This document shows positions 5,184-5,221 of a DNA stretch of 5,221 nucleotides, one piece after another. The notes under the pieces are model-generated. The model was not told the origin of the DNA and searched no databases. It was given only the letters and a program-made list of their open reading frames with translations. The number at the start of each line of letters is the position of its first letter. Within the stretch, counting starts at the first letter, position 1. The DNA lies in NCBI GenBank assembly GCA_003154555.1, contig PMDT01000283.1, positions 1 through 5,221 of the forward strand, in the 5' to 3' direction. The position numbers and the translations under genes were made by a program. Origin of the DNA: Spirochaetaceae bacterium. Its GTDB lineage: Bacteria > Spirochaetota > Spirochaetia > SZUA-6 > Fen-1364.

Positions 5184-5221
5184 GTCATCAGAGACGGGCC
5201 TGCACGCCGCGCGAATTCAAA

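Noticed and set aside
5174..5188. Five-residue longer start (ATG 5188) for the lipoprotein
   Set aside because: It has no Shine-Dalgarno, and it would put an acidic residue and an Arg ahead of a signal peptide that is ideal when started at 5173.

Overview
The window is GC-rich and densely packed bacterial DNA, with several genes meeting tail to tail or overlapping at stop codons. It suggests a high-GC, probably diderm bacterium: there is a pyrophosphate-type phosphofructokinase, a lipobox-bearing lipoprotein with tandem beta-sandwich modules and a lamin-tail domain, and a PrsW-type membrane protease. A GC-rich spirochaete-like or deltaproteobacterial/myxobacterial lineage is possible, but nothing here fixes the taxon. 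No phage, IS element, CRISPR array, tRNA or rRNA was seen.

Layout: (1) Positions 1-153, minus strand: the first 51 codons of a LacZ-type GH2 beta-galactosidase that runs off the left edge. (2) 154-311: a divergent intergenic region in which each flanking gene has an extended -10 element exactly 5 nt before its ATG and no Shine-Dalgarno (SD) site, so both genes look leaderless. (3) 312-2182, plus strand: a two-gene operon of PPi-dependent phosphofructokinase and an iron-sulfur flavoprotein/FMN reductase, coupled through an ATGA overlap. (4) 2187-2897, minus strand: a stand-alone class I glutamine amidotransferase, converging on the operon with a 4-nt gap. (5) 2898-2949: a 52-nt divergent spacer. 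(6) 2950-3723, plus strand: a PrsW-family protease that keeps its catalytic motifs but lacks the usual N-terminal membrane part. (7) 3716-5173, minus strand: a lipoprotein with three repeats of about 94 residues and a lamin-tail domain, overlapping the PrsW gene by 8 nt at the stop codons.

Functionally, the left half is central carbon metabolism: beta-galactoside hydrolysis and PPi-linked glycolysis fire outward from one shared regulatory region, with a redox flavoprotein co-translated behind the kinase. The right half is cell-envelope related (membrane protease, surface lipoprotein), but nothing shows that those two genes act together. I found no convincing new multi-gene system. The points most worth a second look are the paired leaderless promoters, the N-terminally truncated PrsW and the partial lacZ at the edge.
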